From Acidobacteriota bacterium (GTDB lineage Bacteria > Acidobacteriota > Terriglobia > Terriglobales > Acidobacteriaceae), in the NCBI GenBank assembly GCA_021851335.1, contig JAJZEA010000002.1:62001-126000 (forward strand): a DNA stretch of 64,000 bases. The letters run 5' to 3'. The notes under the pieces were generated by a model that saw only the letters and a program-made list of their open reading frames with translations, ran no database searches and had not been told where the DNA came from. Both the position numbers and the translations under genes were made by a program. The stretch's first letter is position 1; each line of letters opens with the position of its first letter. Positions 32,017-42,727 of the stretch are shown here, piece after piece.

Positions 32017-35013
32017 ATGAGCATCACGCACATCACGGTGAGAGGTGCGCGGCAGCATAACCTGCGCGACGTCACGGTGCGCATTCCCCGCAACGCGCTC
32101 ACCGTAGTCACCGGCCTCTCCGGGTCTGGTAAGAGTTCGCTGGCGTTTGACACCATCTACGCCGAGGGGCAGCGGCGTTACGTCGAGACGCTTTCCGCCT
32201 ACGCCCGCCAGTTTCTCGATCAGATCGAGCGCCCGGATGTCGATTCCATCGAAGGCCTCAGCCCGGCTATCTCCATCGAGCAGAAGACCACCAGTCGCAG
32301 CCCTCGCTCGACCGTCGGCACCATCACCGAAGTTTACGACTATCTCCGTCTGCTTTACGCCTCGGTCGGCGTGCCTCATTGTCCGCAATGCGGCAGGCCC
32401 ATCCAGCGCCAGACCGCCGAGCAGATCGTCCAGCGCGTGCTGGCCATGGGCAGCCACAACGGAGAAGCGCTTCGAGTCACCGTCATGGCTCCGGTCGTGC
32501 GCGGGCGCAAGGGCGAATTCCGCGAGCTACTTGAGGAACTCGACCAGCAGGGTTTCCGCGCGCGCATCGATGGCGAGATGCGCGACCTCACCGAGACCAT
32601 CCTGCTTGATCGCCGCAAGAACCACACCATCGAAGCCGTCATCGATCGCATCGCGCTCAAGCCCGGCGTAGAGAAGCGTCTGGAGACCGCCATCAGTCGC
32701 GCCTTGCAGATGGCTGCCGGACTGGTCATCGTCGCCATCGGCACCGGCGAGCGCCGCGACGAGCAGTTGTTTTCCACCTCCATGGCCTGTCCGGACTGCG
32801 GCCTCGACGTGCCCAAACTCGAACCGCGAAGCTTCAGCTTCAACTCCACCTACGGCGCCTGCGAGGAGTGTCACGGCCTCGGTTCACTCTACGATTTCGA
32901 TCCTGCCAAGGTCATCGTCGACTGGTCCAAACCGCTGCTCGATGGCGGCCTCGGCCCTGGGTCGTCGTCGCAATATCTGCTCAAGCTGCTTCATCTGGCC
33001 GCCCGCCAATATGGCATCGACCTCAGGCAGCCCTTTGATCAGCTCCCCAACAAACACCAGCACATTCTGGTTTACGGACCTCCGCGCGGCGAGAGCGGAC
33101 GAACCGGTTTTCACGGCATTCTCGAGTACCTGCGAGAAAACCTGGAAGACGTGAAAAGCGAAGCGTATCGCGAGACCATGATGGGCTACATGACGGCCTC
33201 GCTCTGTCGTGCCTGTGGCGGCCACCGCCTACGTCCGGAGTCCCTCGCCGTCACCGTCGGCGAGCGGTCCATAGGAGCCTTCACTGCGCTGCCGCTTGAG
33301 CAGGCCGTCGAAGCCGCGCGCGCTTTGCAGTTTTCCTCGCGCGAGGCTCTCGTCGCCGAGCGCATTCGTCGCGAAGTCGTCGAACGGCTGGAGTTCCTCG
33401 TCGGCGTCGGCCTTGGCTATCTCACGCTGGACCGCAGCGCTGCCACAATCAGCGGCGGCGAAGGCCAGCGCATCCGCCTCGCCACACAGATCGGCTCTCG
33501 ACTCCGCGGTGTTCTCTACGTCCTCGACGAGCCTTCCATCGGGCTGCACCAGCGCGACAACCAGCGCCTCATTGAAGCGCTCATCCGCCTTCGCGATCTT
33601 GGCAACACCGTCCTCGTCGTCGAGCATGATGAAGATACCATACGCGCCGCCGATTACGTTCTCGACCTCGGTCCAGGCGCTGGCAGACTCGGCGGCGATG
33701 TTATCGCTGAGGGAACTCCGCAGCAGATTATGGCCACGCCAGACTCACTCACCGGCCAGTATCTCAGCGGAAAGAAAACCATCCTGCATCGGGACCAGCC
33801 GCGCCGCCTCACCGGTCGATGGATCACCATCCAGGGTGCCCGCGAACACAACCTGCGCGACGTTACCGTGCGCTTCCCGCTCGGCGTCATGACCGTCGTC
33901 ACCGGCGTCAGCGGCAGTGGAAAAAGTACCCTCGTCAATGATATTCTCTATCGTTCCCTGGCCCGCGCCATCTACGGCTCACGCGAAGAGCCGGGCAATC
34001 ATGACGCCATCGACGGCGCCGGGCAGATCGACAAGGTCATTCGCATCGACCAGTCTCCCATCGGGCGCACGCCCCGCTCCAATCCCGCCACTTATACCCA
34101 GTTATTCTCCCCGCTCCGCGACCTCTTCGCCATGTTGCCAGAGTCGCGTGAACGCGGTTACAAGGCCGGACGCTTCAGCTTCAACGTCGCTGGCGGCCGT
34201 TGCGAAGCCTGCGAAGGCGACGGCCAGCGCCGCATCGAGATGAATTTTCTTCCTGACGTCTATGTCCAGTGCGAGGTCTGCGGCGGCAAGCGTTATAACC
34301 AGGAGACGCTCGCCGTCAAGTTCAATGGCTACTCCATTGCCGACGTTCTCGATCTCACCATCGAAGATGCGCTCACCGTCTTCGCCGATGTTCCCCTGCT
34401 GCGCGTCAAGCTGCAAACGCTCGTCGATGTTGGTCTTGGCTACGTCCATCTGGGCCAAAGCGCCACCACTCTCTCCGGCGGTGAAGCCCAGCGCATGAAG
34501 CTTGCTCGTGAGCTTTCCAAGCGCCAGACCGGACGCACTATTTATCTGCTCGATGAGCCAACCACCGGCCTTCACTTCGACGACGTTCGCAAACTCCTCG
34601 AGGTGCTCCACCGGCTCGCTGACCACGGCAACTCCGTCGTCATGATCGAACACAACCTTGATGTCATTCGCAACGCCGACTGGATCATCGATATGGGGCC
34701 GGAGGGTGGTGCCGGCGGCGGTCTTCTCGTCGCCGAGGGGCGTCCGCTCGCCGTTGCCGCCTGCCCGCAATCCCATACCGGCTCGTTCCTGCAGAAATTT
34801 TTTTCACAGCACGGCGCGCCTAAGTTCATCACCGACGAGCCGCTCCCGACCGAGCATGCCGCGGACTCGCCGCAAGCGGCCTCGAAATCCCGAAAATCCA
34901 GTTCCAAATCCGGTGCAAAGTCCAGCTCAAAATCCAGCGCAAAGAAGACTCCCAAAAGCAGAGCCAAAGTCGACGCAACCACCGCTGGCAAACCAGCAAA
35001 GGGGACAGCATGA
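32017..35013 (+). CDS. uvrA: Excinuclease ABC subunit A
   Basis: 998 residues. UvrA detects bulky DNA lesions and loads UvrB. Both ATPase modules are complete: Walker [13 protein letters not shown] near residue 33 and [13 protein letters not shown] near 632, with signatures [16 protein letters not shown] and [17 protein letters not shown]. Zinc-binding cysteines occur as CPDCG...CEECHG and CEACEGDG...CEVCGG. Compared with E. coli (940 residues), it carries an extra C-terminal tail of about 45 residues made almost only of Lys, Ser and Ala ([20 protein letters not shown]), which resembles histone-H1-like DNA-binding tails. AGAGG lies before the start. Its stop overlaps the next gene by four bases. 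Confidence 0.97.
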   Translation: MSITHITVRGARQHNLRDVTVRIPRNALTVVTGLSGSGKSSLAFDTIYAEGQRRYVETLSAYARQFLDQIERPDVDSIEGLSPAISIEQKTTSRSPRSTVGTITEVYDYLRLLYASVGVPHCPQCGRPIQRQTAEQIVQRVLAMGSHNGEALRVTVMAPVVRGRKGEFRELLEELDQQGFRARIDGEMRDLTETILLDRRKNHTIEAVIDRIALKPGVEKRLETAISRALQMAAGLVIVAIGTGERRDEQLFSTSMACPDCGLDVPKLEPRSFSFNSTYGACEECHGLGSLYDFDPAKVIVDWSKPLLDGGLGPGSSSQYLLKLLHLAARQYGIDLRQPFDQLPNKHQHILVYGPPRGESGRTGFHGILEYLRENLEDVKSEAYRETMMGYMTASLCRACGGHRLRPESLAVTVGERSIGAFTALPLEQAVEAARALQFSSREALVAERIRREVVERLEFLVGVGLGYLTLDRSAATISGGEGQRIRLATQIGSRLRGVLYVLDEPSIGLHQRDNQRLIEALIRLRDLGNTVLVVEHDEDTIRAADYVLDLGPGAGRLGGDVIAEGTPQQIMATPDSLTGQYLSGKKTILHRDQPRRLTGRWITIQGAREHNLRDVTVRFPLGVMTVVTGVSGSGKSTLVNDILYRSLARAIYGSREEPGNHDAIDGAGQIDKVIRIDQSPIGRTPRSNPATYTQLFSPLRDLFAMLPESRERGYKAGRFSFNVAGGRCEACEGDGQRRIEMNFLPDVYVQCEVCGGKRYNQETLAVKFNGYSIADVLDLTIEDALTVFADVPLLRVKLQTLVDVGLGYVHLGQSATTLSGGEAQRMKLARELSKRQTGRTIYLLDEPTTGLHFDDVRKLLEVLHRLADHGNSVVMIEHNLDVIRNADWIIDMGPEGGAGGGLLVAEGRPLAVAACPQSHTGSFLQKFFSQHGAPKFITDEPLPTEHAADSPQAASKSRKSSSKSGAKSSSKSSAKKTPKSRAKVDATTAGKPAKGTA

Positions 35014-35966
35014 GCAACGCAGACGACTTCGAGACTCCCTCGAACAGCGACCATGCGGTGGGGATTCCCCAGCCAGCCAAGCCAGCCCGGCAAACCGAGT
35101 CAGCCCTGCCCGCCGAGTCAGTCGCCGATGGCTGGTTCAGCTACCAGCCACCCGTCCACCGCATTCCCAACGCCGCCGACGCGATGGTCTTTTTGCTGCT
35201 TCTGGGTATGGGCCTGGTGGCCATGATCGGCTTGATCGGCATCGCGCTCAAACTTCACTGGTTTGGATGGCGTGATCCCGCCCGCCTGCTCCTCAATACC
35301 CGCGTCGCCCTCGGCTCGCAGTTGGGCATCTACGCCGTCGCGCTGGTCGTCGCACTGCCCATTTATCGCACCATGTGGGGCCGCAGCCTCATGGAGGGTT
35401 TGCAGTGGCGTCCACGCCTCGCCGCGCGCCTTGCTGCCCGTCTCGTGCTCGTCGCTGTCGCCTGTGACGTCATGGCTGCTCTCGGCAACGCCCTGCTGCC
35501 GTTTCCCCAGCACGCGCCAATCGACAAGATGTTTACCACCGCTGCCGACGCCTGGCTGCTCTTCGCCTTCGGTGTCACCGCTGCGCCGTTCTTTGAGGAG
35601 ATGATCTTTCGCGGATTTCTCGTCCCCGCTCTCGCCACAGCCTGGGAGTGGGCCACCGAGCGTTTCACCGGTCGCCACTCACGCGGCGTCGATGACCAGG
35701 GATTTCCCGTCTGGGGTACCGGCGCAATGCTCTTCGCTGCCCTCGGCGCGAGCGTCCCGTTCGCCCTCATGCATGCCGCACAGGTGAGCCACGCCTGGGG
35801 GCCTCTTAGCTTGCTCTACGGGGTCAGTCTCGTACTTTGCGCGGTTCGCCTTCGCACCCGATCCCTCGCCGCCAGTATGGTCGTCCACGCCAGCTACAAC
35901 TTCCTGCTCTTCGCCGCCATGTTCGTCCAGTCCGGCGGCTTTCGTCATCTGGAACGCTTGCAGTAA
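35010..35966 (+). CDS. CPBP-family intramembrane metalloprotease
   Basis: 318 residues, coupled to uvrA by an ATGA overlap. After a soluble Pro/Ala-rich N-terminus of about 55 residues there are about seven membrane helices. The CPBP (Abi) motifs are present: [11 protein letters not shown] (the EExxxR catalytic pair) near residue 197, FALMHAAQ (FxxxH) near 251, and '[13 protein letters not shown]' (HxxxN) near 290. These proteases process prenylated or membrane proteins; the substrate is unknown. Co-transcription with uvrA is unusual and probably incidental. Confidence 0.9.
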   Translation: MSNADDFETPSNSDHAVGIPQPAKPARQTESALPAESVADGWFSYQPPVHRIPNAADAMVFLLLLGMGLVAMIGLIGIALKLHWFGWRDPARLLLNTRVALGSQLGIYAVALVVALPIYRTMWGRSLMEGLQWRPRLAARLAARLVLVAVACDVMAALGNALLPFPQHAPIDKMFTTAADAWLLFAFGVTAAPFFEEMIFRGFLVPALATAWEWATERFTGRHSRGVDDQGFPVWGTGAMLFAALGASVPFALMHAAQVSHAWGPLSLLYGVSLVLCAVRLRTRSLAASMVVHASYNFLLFAAMFVQSGGFRHLERLQ

Positions 35967-36012
35967 AACCTCGCCCCATCTTCACCGCGCCTGCGTGTTA
36001 CGCTCTTACAAA

Positions 36013-37425
36013 ATGAATCTCAGCCCGATCACTCACAGCGATTCAGGCCCGGCTTCGCTGCCCCGTGTGCTGGATACGCGCCACGCCACAGCGATTGTCG
36101 TCGGCACCATCATCGGCAGTGGAATTTTTCTCGTCCCAACGGAGATGATGGCCGCCGTCGGCTCCTCCGCGCTTGTCTACGCTGCCTGGATCGTCGGCGG
36201 ACTGCTCTCGCTTTTTGGCGCCATGACCTACGCCGAACTCGGCGCCATGATGCCGTACGCGGGCGGCGAATACGTCTACCTTCGCGGCGCGTATGGCGAT
36301 CGCACGGGATTCCTCTACATGTGGACCTGGTTTGCCGTCGCCAAACCAGCCTCCATCGCCTCCGTCACCACCGGTCTCGCTCGCACTCTTGGCATCTTTG
36401 CCGCCTTTCACTGGCTCGATGCGCGCGCTCTCGGCGGTCCGCTCCCCGTCGCCTGGTCCCAGATATTCGCCATCGCCGTCACTTGGCTCATCACAGGATT
36501 GAACTACCTCGGCATCAAAAAAGCCGGTGACTTTCAGATCGTCTTCACCGTCCTCAAAGCCCTTCTGATCCTCATCGTCGTCGCCTTCTGCTTCGGTTAT
36601 GCGCATGGTTCCTGGGCCAACTTCGCCACTGGCGTCTCCGTACCCGCCAACGGTGGATGGGCTGCGGCAAAAGGATTCATGATCGCCCTCATCGCCACGC
36701 TCTGGGCCTATGACGGCTGGAACGACCTGACCATGGTCGCCGGCGAGGTCAAGCGTCCGGACCGTGCTTTGCCCATCGCTCTCATCGGCGGCTTGGTCAT
36801 CGTCGGCGCTCTCTTCATGGCCACCAACGCCGCCATCCAATACGTCCTTCCTGCCTCCGCCATTGTCGCCACGCCCAGGCCCGCCGTCGCCGCGCTGGCC
36901 GTTGTCGCCGGTCCCGCGGGAGCCGCCCTGGTCGCCGCCGCCATGGCGCTCAGCATCTTCGTCACACTCAACGGAACCATCATGTCCGGCGCTCGCGTTC
37001 CGTTTGCCGCCGCGCGCGATGGCCTCTTCTTTCGCCGCTTTGCCTCCATCCATCCGCGCTTTCAAAGTCCCGCCTATTCGCTTGTCGTACAGGCAGCTTT
37101 GTCCACGGTGCTGCTGCTCGTCCTCGGGCGCTTCCAGCAACTGTTCGAACTGGCCGTCTTTGCCGAGTGGCTCTTTTACCTGCTCACCGCCACCACCGTC
37201 TTCTGGTATCGACGTCGCCAGCCGTATGCCACGCGACCCTATCGCGTCTACTGCTACCCGCTTGTACCGATTCTCTTTGTCGTCAGCGCAGCCGTAGTCC
37301 TCGTCGCCAGCTTTGTCGGCAACCTTCGCGGCTCGCTCACCGGCGCAGCGCTGATTCTCGCGGGTCTTCCGCTCTTCACCTGGCTCAAACACCACTCCAA
37401 TTCGCCCAAGACACATCCAGAGTGA
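36013..37425 (+). CDS. APC-superfamily amino acid permease
   Basis: 470 residues from the ATG at 36013 (a GTG six codons earlier is possible). About twelve hydrophobic helices; the first contains the family's unwound substrate-binding turn VVGTIIGSGIFLVP, and AMTYAELGAMMPYAGGEYVYLRGAYG is the typical helix 2-3 region. It resembles the basic amino acid/polyamine and LAT-like antiporters; the substrate is not readable. There is no Shine-Dalgarno sequence; a weak TACGCT box lies eight bases before ATG. Confidence 0.9.
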   Translation: MNLSPITHSDSGPASLPRVLDTRHATAIVVGTIIGSGIFLVPTEMMAAVGSSALVYAAWIVGGLLSLFGAMTYAELGAMMPYAGGEYVYLRGAYGDRTGFLYMWTWFAVAKPASIASVTTGLARTLGIFAAFHWLDARALGGPLPVAWSQIFAIAVTWLITGLNYLGIKKAGDFQIVFTVLKALLILIVVAFCFGYAHGSWANFATGVSVPANGGWAAAKGFMIALIATLWAYDGWNDLTMVAGEVKRPDRALPIALIGGLVIVGALFMATNAAIQYVLPASAIVATPRPAVAALAVVAGPAGAALVAAAMALSIFVTLNGTIMSGARVPFAAARDGLFFRRFASIHPRFQSPAYSLVVQAALSTVLLLVLGRFQQLFELAVFAEWLFYLLTATTVFWYRRRQPYATRPYRVYCYPLVPILFVVSAAVVLVASFVGNLRGSLTGAALILAGLPLFTWLKHHSNSPKTHPE

Positions 37426-37622
37426 GCCTTTATTCTTCCCCGCGAAACTGTCTGCCATGCGCTTTCGGCGCTCTGGCTAGGCCGGTTCGCGCGGGTAGGA
37501 GCGGCAATTCTTCCGGTTCGCTCTGTCGCGTTGCTGCGTCGAGGACGCGAGATGCCAGAGGTCAGCAAAGATGCCGCTGGCCAGCGAAGAAAAGGAGACT
37601 ACAGGCCACAGTGCGTGACGGT

Positions 37623-38555
37623 TTAGATTCCAGATCGAAAGAAATCCAGCGAAAGCCGCAGCCCTTCGCGCAGGCTGATCTTTGGCTCCCAGCCAAGCAG
37701 CGTCCGTGCGCGCTCAATATCTGGCTGGCGGCGCGTCGGGTCATCCTGTGGCAGCGGTGCGTATACCAGCGTGCTGCTTGATCCGGTCACTTCCAGCACC
37801 GCTTCGGCGCACTCCAGGATCGTAAACTCGGTCGGATTTCCGATATTCACCGGCATATGCTCCTTGCTCAGCGCCAGCCGGAAGATCCCTTCAATCAGAT
37901 CGGAGACGAAGCAGAAACTGCGCGTTTGCGAGCCATCGCCATAGACAGTCAGCGGCTCTCCACGCAGCGCCTGCATCACAAAATTCGAGATCACGCGACC
38001 ATCCGAAGGATGCAGCCTCGGTCCGTAGGTATTGAAGATGCGTACCAGGTGCGTATTCACCCCGCGATACCGATGCCAGGCCATCGTCAGCGATTCGGCA
38101 AAACGCTTGGCCTCGTCGTAGACCGAGCGTGGGCCAACCGGATTCACGTTGCCCCAATAGCTTTCCGGCTGTGGATGAACCAGCGGATCTCCATAGCACT
38201 CCGAGGTCGATGCATGCAGAAAGCTGGCCCCGTATCGATGCGCAATCGCCAGTGCATTCTCCGTGCCCTTGGACCCAACGCTCAGCGTCTCCAGCGCCAG
38301 CCTCAGATACTCTGGTGGACTGGCCGGCGAAGCCAGGTTGAAGACGAAATCAACGGCTCCCGGGTCAAAGGCTTCGCAGATATCCCGTTGCTCAAAAGTA
38401 AAGCGAGGTTCGGAGGCAAGATGCGCCAGATTCCCTGGATTTCCCGTGGAAAAATTGTCCACGCCCAGGACATCCAAGCCCTCAGCAATCAGCCGGTCGG
38501 TCAGATGTGAGCCAAGGAATCCAGCGGCTCCGGTTACGAGTGCACGTTTTGGCAA
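37623..38555 (-). CDS. UDP-glucuronate decarboxylase-like SDR (UDP-xylose synthase)
   Basis: 310 residues from a TTG at 38555, preferred because GGAG lies eight bases upstream and [17 protein letters not shown] then starts at once; a GTG 11 codons earlier is the alternative. Extended-SDR features: [11 protein letters not shown] (NAD site), TSECYGDP and [10 protein letters not shown] (YxxxK catalytic pair). The segment [25 protein letters not shown] and [10 protein letters not shown] are very close to UXS enzymes, which convert UDP-glucuronate to UDP-xylose. It lies directly after ugd, which makes UDP-glucuronate, so the two genes would form a UDP-xylose pathway for surface polysaccharide. Confidence 0.88.
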   Translation of the reverse strand: MPKRALVTGAAGFLGSHLTDRLIAEGLDVLGVDNFSTGNPGNLAHLASEPRFTFEQRDICEAFDPGAVDFVFNLASPASPPEYLRLALETLSVGSKGTENALAIAHRYGASFLHASTSECYGDPLVHPQPESYWGNVNPVGPRSVYDEAKRFAESLTMAWHRYRGVNTHLVRIFNTYGPRLHPSDGRVISNFVMQALRGEPLTVYGDGSQTRSFCFVSDLIEGIFRLALSKEHMPVNIGNPTEFTILECAEAVLEVTGSSSTLVYAPLPQDDPTRRQPDIERARTLLGWEPKISLREGLRLSLDFFRSGI

Positions 38556-38596
38556 AAGACAATCTCCAGTCAGAAATTTACAGATCACTTCCCTGC

Positions 38597-38621
38597 GCGT
38601 GAGGACACAGCGTCCTCACGC
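38597..38621. other. Intercistronic hairpin between ugd and the UXS-like gene
   Basis: GCGTGAGGAC and GTCCTCACGC form a perfect 10-bp stem with a five-base loop, overlapping the last base of the ugd stop. No T-run follows on either strand, so it looks more like an mRNA-stability or partial-termination element than a full terminator. Confidence 0.7.
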
Positions 38622-40051
38622 TAAATCGTGCTCTTGCGCGGTCGGCCCATCGTCGAGGCGTAGATGGCGGGACGTCCAACACTGACATATGTAAATCCGT
38701 GATCACGCATGACGGCGGGTGAGTAAAGATTGCGTCCGTCGATCATGATCGGGAACTTCAGCGCCCGATTCATCCGGTTCAGATCCAGCTCGGCAAACTG
38801 CTTCCACTCCGTCAGAATCACCGTCGCATCGGCATGCTCGGCCGCTGTATACGGGTCGGCTACATAACTCAGCAACTCGGACGCAGGCAGGACCCGTTGC
38901 GCAGACTCCATTGCGGCCGGATCATACGCCGCCACCTTGACGCCTGCTTCCAGCAGACGCCGGATCAGCGCAATCGCAGGAGAATCGCGGATGTCGTCCG
39001 TGTCCGATTTGAAAGCCAGACCGAGGGCCGCGATTTTTTTCCCCCGCAGCGTCCACAGCGCTGAATGGATCTTCTCGAAAAACAGATCAAGCTGGCGCTC
39101 GTTGATCTTGCGCACCTCGCTCAATAGGTGAAAATCCACTCCCTGCTGCTCGGCCACCCAGGAAAATGCCGCCACATCCTTGGGAAAACAGGATCCGCCA
39201 TAGCCCAGACCTGCGCGCAGAAATCGCGGCCCAATGCGTGCATCTAGGCCCATGCCCAAAGCGATATCTTCAATGTCAGCTTCGACAGCTTCGGCCAGAT
39301 TCGCAACCGCATTGATGAACGAAATCTTCATCGCCAGAAATGCATTCGCGGCATGCTTGATAATCTCCGCGCTTTGCGCAGAGGTTACCACAAGCTTGGC
39401 CGGTTCTTCCGCCGAGCACGGTCCTTCCAGAGCACCGGGCTGCGTATAGTAGCTCCCGTCGGTCAATGGCGCATAGATGCGGCGGAGAAGCTCCGCCGAG
39501 CGCTCATTGTTTGCACCCACCACGATTCGGTCCGGGTGCAGAAAATCTCCAACCGCTGTCCCTTCGCGCAAAAACTCCGGATTAGAGACAATGTCAAACC
39601 GATCCGAAGCAACGCCGTGCCGATGCATACAGCGCGTAATCCATTCGTTCGTATACACCGGAACCGTACTCTTTTCCACCAGTACTTTATAGCCATTCAT
39701 CGCCTGAGCAATCTGGCTCACCACCGCTTCCACATAGGAGAGATCCGCCGCTCCAGTATTGCCCTGCGGTGTGCCAACCGCAATGAAGACTGCTTCCGCC
39801 GGATGAATGCCCTCGGCAAGATCCGTCGTGAACTTCACGCCCTTGTTCAGATGACGCACCAGCATCTCCGGCAGGTGCGCCTCAAAGATCGGCGTCTCGC
39901 CGCGCTGAAGCTGCGCAACCTTCTCTTCGTTGTTGTCCACGCAGACCACGTGATGGCCCATCTCGGCAAAGCACACAGCCGCCACCAGACCCACATAGCC
40001 TGAGCCGATCACGCAGATATTCACAGAAGCAGTCACATTCGAATCCGACAT
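38621..40051 (-). CDS. ugd: UDP-glucose 6-dehydrogenase
   Basis: 476 residues; AAGGGAG five bases before ATG. It oxidises UDP-glucose to UDP-glucuronate with two NAD. The N-terminal Rossmann motif is ICVIGSGYVGLVAAVCFAEMGH, the catalytic cysteine is C288 in GYGGSCFPKD, and the C-terminal nucleotide-binding domain begins at KKIAALGLAFKSDTDDIRDSPA. Length is in the family range. It is upstream of and co-directional with the UXS-like gene. Confidence 0.96.
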   Translation of the reverse strand: MSDSNVTASVNICVIGSGYVGLVAAVCFAEMGHHVVCVDNNEEKVAQLQRGETPIFEAHLPEMLVRHLNKGVKFTTDLAEGIHPAEAVFIAVGTPQGNTGAADLSYVEAVVSQIAQAMNGYKVLVEKSTVPVYTNEWITRCMHRHGVASDRFDIVSNPEFLREGTAVGDFLHPDRIVVGANNERSAELLRRIYAPLTDGSYYTQPGALEGPCSAEEPAKLVVTSAQSAEIIKHAANAFLAMKISFINAVANLAEAVEADIEDIALGMGLDARIGPRFLRAGLGYGGSCFPKDVAAFSWVAEQQGVDFHLLSEVRKINERQLDLFFEKIHSALWTLRGKKIAALGLAFKSDTDDIRDSPAIALIRRLLEAGVKVAAYDPAAMESAQRVLPASELLSYVADPYTAAEHADATVILTEWKQFAELDLNRMNRALKFPIMIDGRNLYSPAVMRDHGFTYVSVGRPAIYASTMGRPRKSTI

Positions 40052-40321
40052 TCAAACTCCCTTCAAAAGCAAAGTTGCCATCCGCAAGGTTGCAATCCAC
40101 TGCAAATTCAATCTCACCAACGGATGCGGGCTAAGGCGGATGAAAATTCCGCGTAAGGGATTCGAGCAAATTCCGAGCGGCTATACCCTGCGGATAAGAT
40201 GCCACACTCCATTTTTCTCAGAAAAAATGCTGCCTCGCGGTTCTTTTGCGAGTACACCACTGATTTGCTCTCAAACTGTGGTGCGCTAGATTAAGAGTAA
40301 AGCAGCAGGGCGAGAGGAACA

Positions 40322-40957
40322 ATGCGAATGCACGATGAAATCCCGCCAGCATGGCGTCAGCGCATCTGCGAGTACATCCGTGTAGAAGCCTTGCCCGTCG
40401 ATAAATACGGCCATCAGCCCCGGCTCGCCGCGCTCGTCGCCATGCTGGCCGACGCGCACGAACTCGATCATCCCGCGGATCCCGATGTTTTGTTTGCCGC
40501 CGCTTGGATGCACGATCTCGGCGTCTTCACCGGCCACCGTCCCTCCGATCGCCACGCGCTGGCGCAGTGGGATCACGTTCCCTACACCCTTGCCGCCACC
40601 GATCGCCTCCTGCGCCAGTGGGAATTTCCCCAGGAAAAACTCGCCGCCGTCGCACTCGCCATTCAAACCCACGAAGCGCGTTACCAACCCACCACCCCCG
40701 AGGGCATCGTCCTCCGCGACGCCGATATTCTCGAGCAGCTCGGCGCCATTGGAATTGCGCGTTCCCTCGTCAAAGTCGGTCGAGACACTCGCTACCATCG
40801 CGTCAGTGACGTTCTGCCCGTCCTCGATCGTGCCCTGCAAGCCCTTCCCGGTCAGCTTCGGCTCGCCCGTGCGCGCTCCCTCGCCATACCGCGCATCGCC
40901 GCTATGCAGGCCTATCTGCAAGCCTTGCGGGAGGAGGCCGGTTGTCGGATGGAGTAG
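40322..40957 (+). CDS. HD-domain phosphohydrolase
   Basis: 211 residues; GAGAGG lies before two close ATG codons (40322 and 40328), so the start is uncertain by two codons. The HD metal-binding motifs are visible: H at 'YGHQPRLAALVAMLADAH', the HD pair in AAWMHDLGVF near 63, and D in VLRDADILEQLG near 134. This is the short cytoplasmic HD fold that hydrolyses phosphomonoesters of nucleotides or related compounds. A weak TTGCTC-N16-TAGATT promoter lies 50 bases upstream. No clear partner is next to it. Confidence 0.85.
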   Translation: MRMHDEIPPAWRQRICEYIRVEALPVDKYGHQPRLAALVAMLADAHELDHPADPDVLFAAAWMHDLGVFTGHRPSDRHALAQWDHVPYTLAATDRLLRQWEFPQEKLAAVALAIQTHEARYQPTTPEGIVLRDADILEQLGAIGIARSLVKVGRDTRYHRVSDVLPVLDRALQALPGQLRLARARSLAIPRIAAMQAYLQALREEAGCRME

Positions 40958-41091
40958 ATATTCTTCGACGCCCTATGTGGAGAACTCCCGATGCGGAGAA
41001 CCGTCCTCGAACTTCGCTAAACAAGCCTCCTTTCCGGTTTCGGGAAGTCACACCGTCGTTACCCATGCTGTTGTTCATTGGGAATTATGCA

Positions 41092-41123
41092 AAGCCGTTG
41101 TAAGATGTCCTCAGGAACGGCTT
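41092..41123 (+). other. Hairpin in the 5' leader of the outer-membrane barrel gene
   Basis: AAGCCGTT (41092-41099) pairs perfectly with AACGGCTT (41116-41123) around a 16-base loop, ending 35 bases before the ATG. It may be a terminator of read-through or a leader control element. Confidence 0.45.
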
Positions 41124-41158
41124 CGGGGTGAGGTCTGCCAAAACATGAGAGAGGTTTC

Positions 41159-41755
41159 ATGTCCATCAAACAGGTTCTAGCAGGCATTTCCCTCATCGGT
41201 CTCGCGCTGTGCGCAGTGGTTTCCGGCTTGCCCGCACAGGCTCAGGTCGCTCCTTCTGTCACAATCTCTGGCCTGCCTCTCGGCGTCGGCGGCGGTTTCT
41301 CCGACTACTACCTCGACTACGGTCAGGGACGGCGCATGCTGGGCCTCTCCGGCTGGGCTGACTATGAGTTGTGGCACGGACTGGGCATCGAAGCCGAAGT
41401 CACCGCCATCGACTTTGACAAGCCATCCACGTTGCAGCGCATGAAGCAAAACTCCTTCAAGGGTGGAGCCATCTATCGCGCTCGACCCTTCTGGGGATTC
41501 CGCCCCTACGCCAAGGCGCTTATTGGTGTGGGCAGTATCGATTTTCCGTCCAACGATCCGCTTTACACCCACGACACGTTTCTTCAGGAAGCATTGGGTG
41601 GCGGCGTGGAGCGGCGCGTCTGGAACACCGTCTACATCCGCGGCGACTACGAATATCAGTTTTGGAATCAATATTTCGGCAGCAATAACCTGACTCCGAA
41701 TGGCTTCACCCTCGGCGCAACTTACTACTTCCGCAAGATACACAGTCATCCTTAG
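41159..41755 (+). CDS. Small outer-membrane beta-barrel protein
   Basis: 198 residues; GAGAGG before ATG. A signal peptide ends at AQAQ. The mature part of about 170 residues alternates polar and aromatic residues in roughly eight strands (for example RRMLGLSGWADYELWHGLGIEAEVTAIDF, GGAIYRARPFWGFRPYAKALIGVG, VYIRGDYEYQFW) and finishes with GFTLGATYYF before a short HSHP tail. This is the OmpA/OprF-like barrel pattern without a peptidoglycan-binding domain. Function is unknown; it may be structural. Confidence 0.85.
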   Translation: MSIKQVLAGISLIGLALCAVVSGLPAQAQVAPSVTISGLPLGVGGGFSDYYLDYGQGRRMLGLSGWADYELWHGLGIEAEVTAIDFDKPSTLQRMKQNSFKGGAIYRARPFWGFRPYAKALIGVGSIDFPSNDPLYTHDTFLQEALGGGVERRVWNTVYIRGDYEYQFWNQYFGSNNLTPNGFTLGATYYFRKIHSHP

Positions 41756-41881
41756 CCTGCGGTCCTCGGCTTCATGGCAGCTTTCGATCTTCGGCGCGCG
41801 TTTCAGCCACGGCTCAGTAACAGCCCAGAAACGGACCCGCAACGTTTATTCCTTGCAGCGTCCTTCCACCCCGGAGGGTAT

Positions 41882-42640
41882 ATGAACCATTCTGGAAACG
41901 CAGATTTGACCATTCTCGGTGTTCGATTTTATGTTGGCGATGCCCACGGTGCGGTCGAGCGCGCCCTGCAATACGGCGGCCTCGTCGTGGTGCCCGCTGC
42001 GCCCGCGCTCAAAAATCTGGCCGTCGACGCCCACTATCGCGAAGCTCTTCTGGGCGCTGATTTCGCCATCGCAGACAGCGCACTCATGGTCTGGCTTTGG
42101 AACCTCGTCGAGCGCCCGCGAATTCCCAAGCTCTCCGGCCTTTTGTACCTCCGAACTCTGCTCAGGCATCCGGATCTCCACGGCGAAGGCACGACCTTCT
42201 GGGTGATGCCCACACCGGCCAGCGCCGCGCGCAATGTAGCCTGGCTGCGGCGCAATGGCCACTCCGTTCGTGATCAGGATGTCTATCTGGCGCCGATCTA
42301 TGGGCCAGTAATCGAGGATGAAGAGTTGCTGCGCCGACTCGAAGCGCAGCAACCCAGGAACATCATCTTGGGCATCGGAGGAGGCACGCAGGAGCGCGTC
42401 GGCTGGTATCTCAAACAGCGGCTCAGTTATCGTCCTGCCATTCACTGCATCGGCGCGGCCATCGGGTTTCTCAGTGGAGATCAGGTGCGGATTCCCAACT
42501 GGGTCGATCAGCTCAGCATGGGCTGGCTCTGGCGCGTCGCCTCAGACCCCAAACGCTTCGGTCCGCGCTACTGGGACGCGCGCCATCTCGTTCCCCTGCT
42601 GCTCAAGTATCGCGACAAACTCCCCGCCGCGCAGTCCTGA
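41882..42640 (+). CDS. WecG/TagA/CpsF-family glycosyltransferase (GT26)
   Basis: 252 residues; GGAGG lies before the ATG at 41882, which rules out the longer frame. The GT26 fold elements are visible: LTILGVRFYVGDAH at the start, ADFAIADSALMVWLWN in place of the family's 'ADGxG' segment, NIILGIGGGTQERVGWY, and the diagnostic GAAIGFLSGDQVRIPNWVDQLSMGWLWRVASDPKRF. Family members add ManNAc, ManNAcA or related sugars to lipid-linked intermediates at the membrane. The usual DG is DS here, so activity may differ. It is near, but not in an operon with, the UDP-xylose genes. Confidence 0.85.
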   Translation: MNHSGNADLTILGVRFYVGDAHGAVERALQYGGLVVVPAAPALKNLAVDAHYREALLGADFAIADSALMVWLWNLVERPRIPKLSGLLYLRTLLRHPDLHGEGTTFWVMPTPASAARNVAWLRRNGHSVRDQDVYLAPIYGPVIEDEELLRRLEAQQPRNIILGIGGGTQERVGWYLKQRLSYRPAIHCIGAAIGFLSGDQVRIPNWVDQLSMGWLWRVASDPKRFGPRYWDARHLVPLLLKYRDKLPAAQS

Positions 42641-42727
42641 TGCTTCGCGCACCCGGTTCATCCTCTGAAAATCTGCGGACACGACCATGCCTCTGGCCTG
42701 ATAGTTTGAAGCAGGACGGTCATCCGT

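Noticed and set aside
36043-37458. A 471-codon open frame antisense to the APC permease
   Set aside because: Gly/Asp/Glu-rich with no domain signature; it is the reverse image of the hydrophobic helices of the permease.
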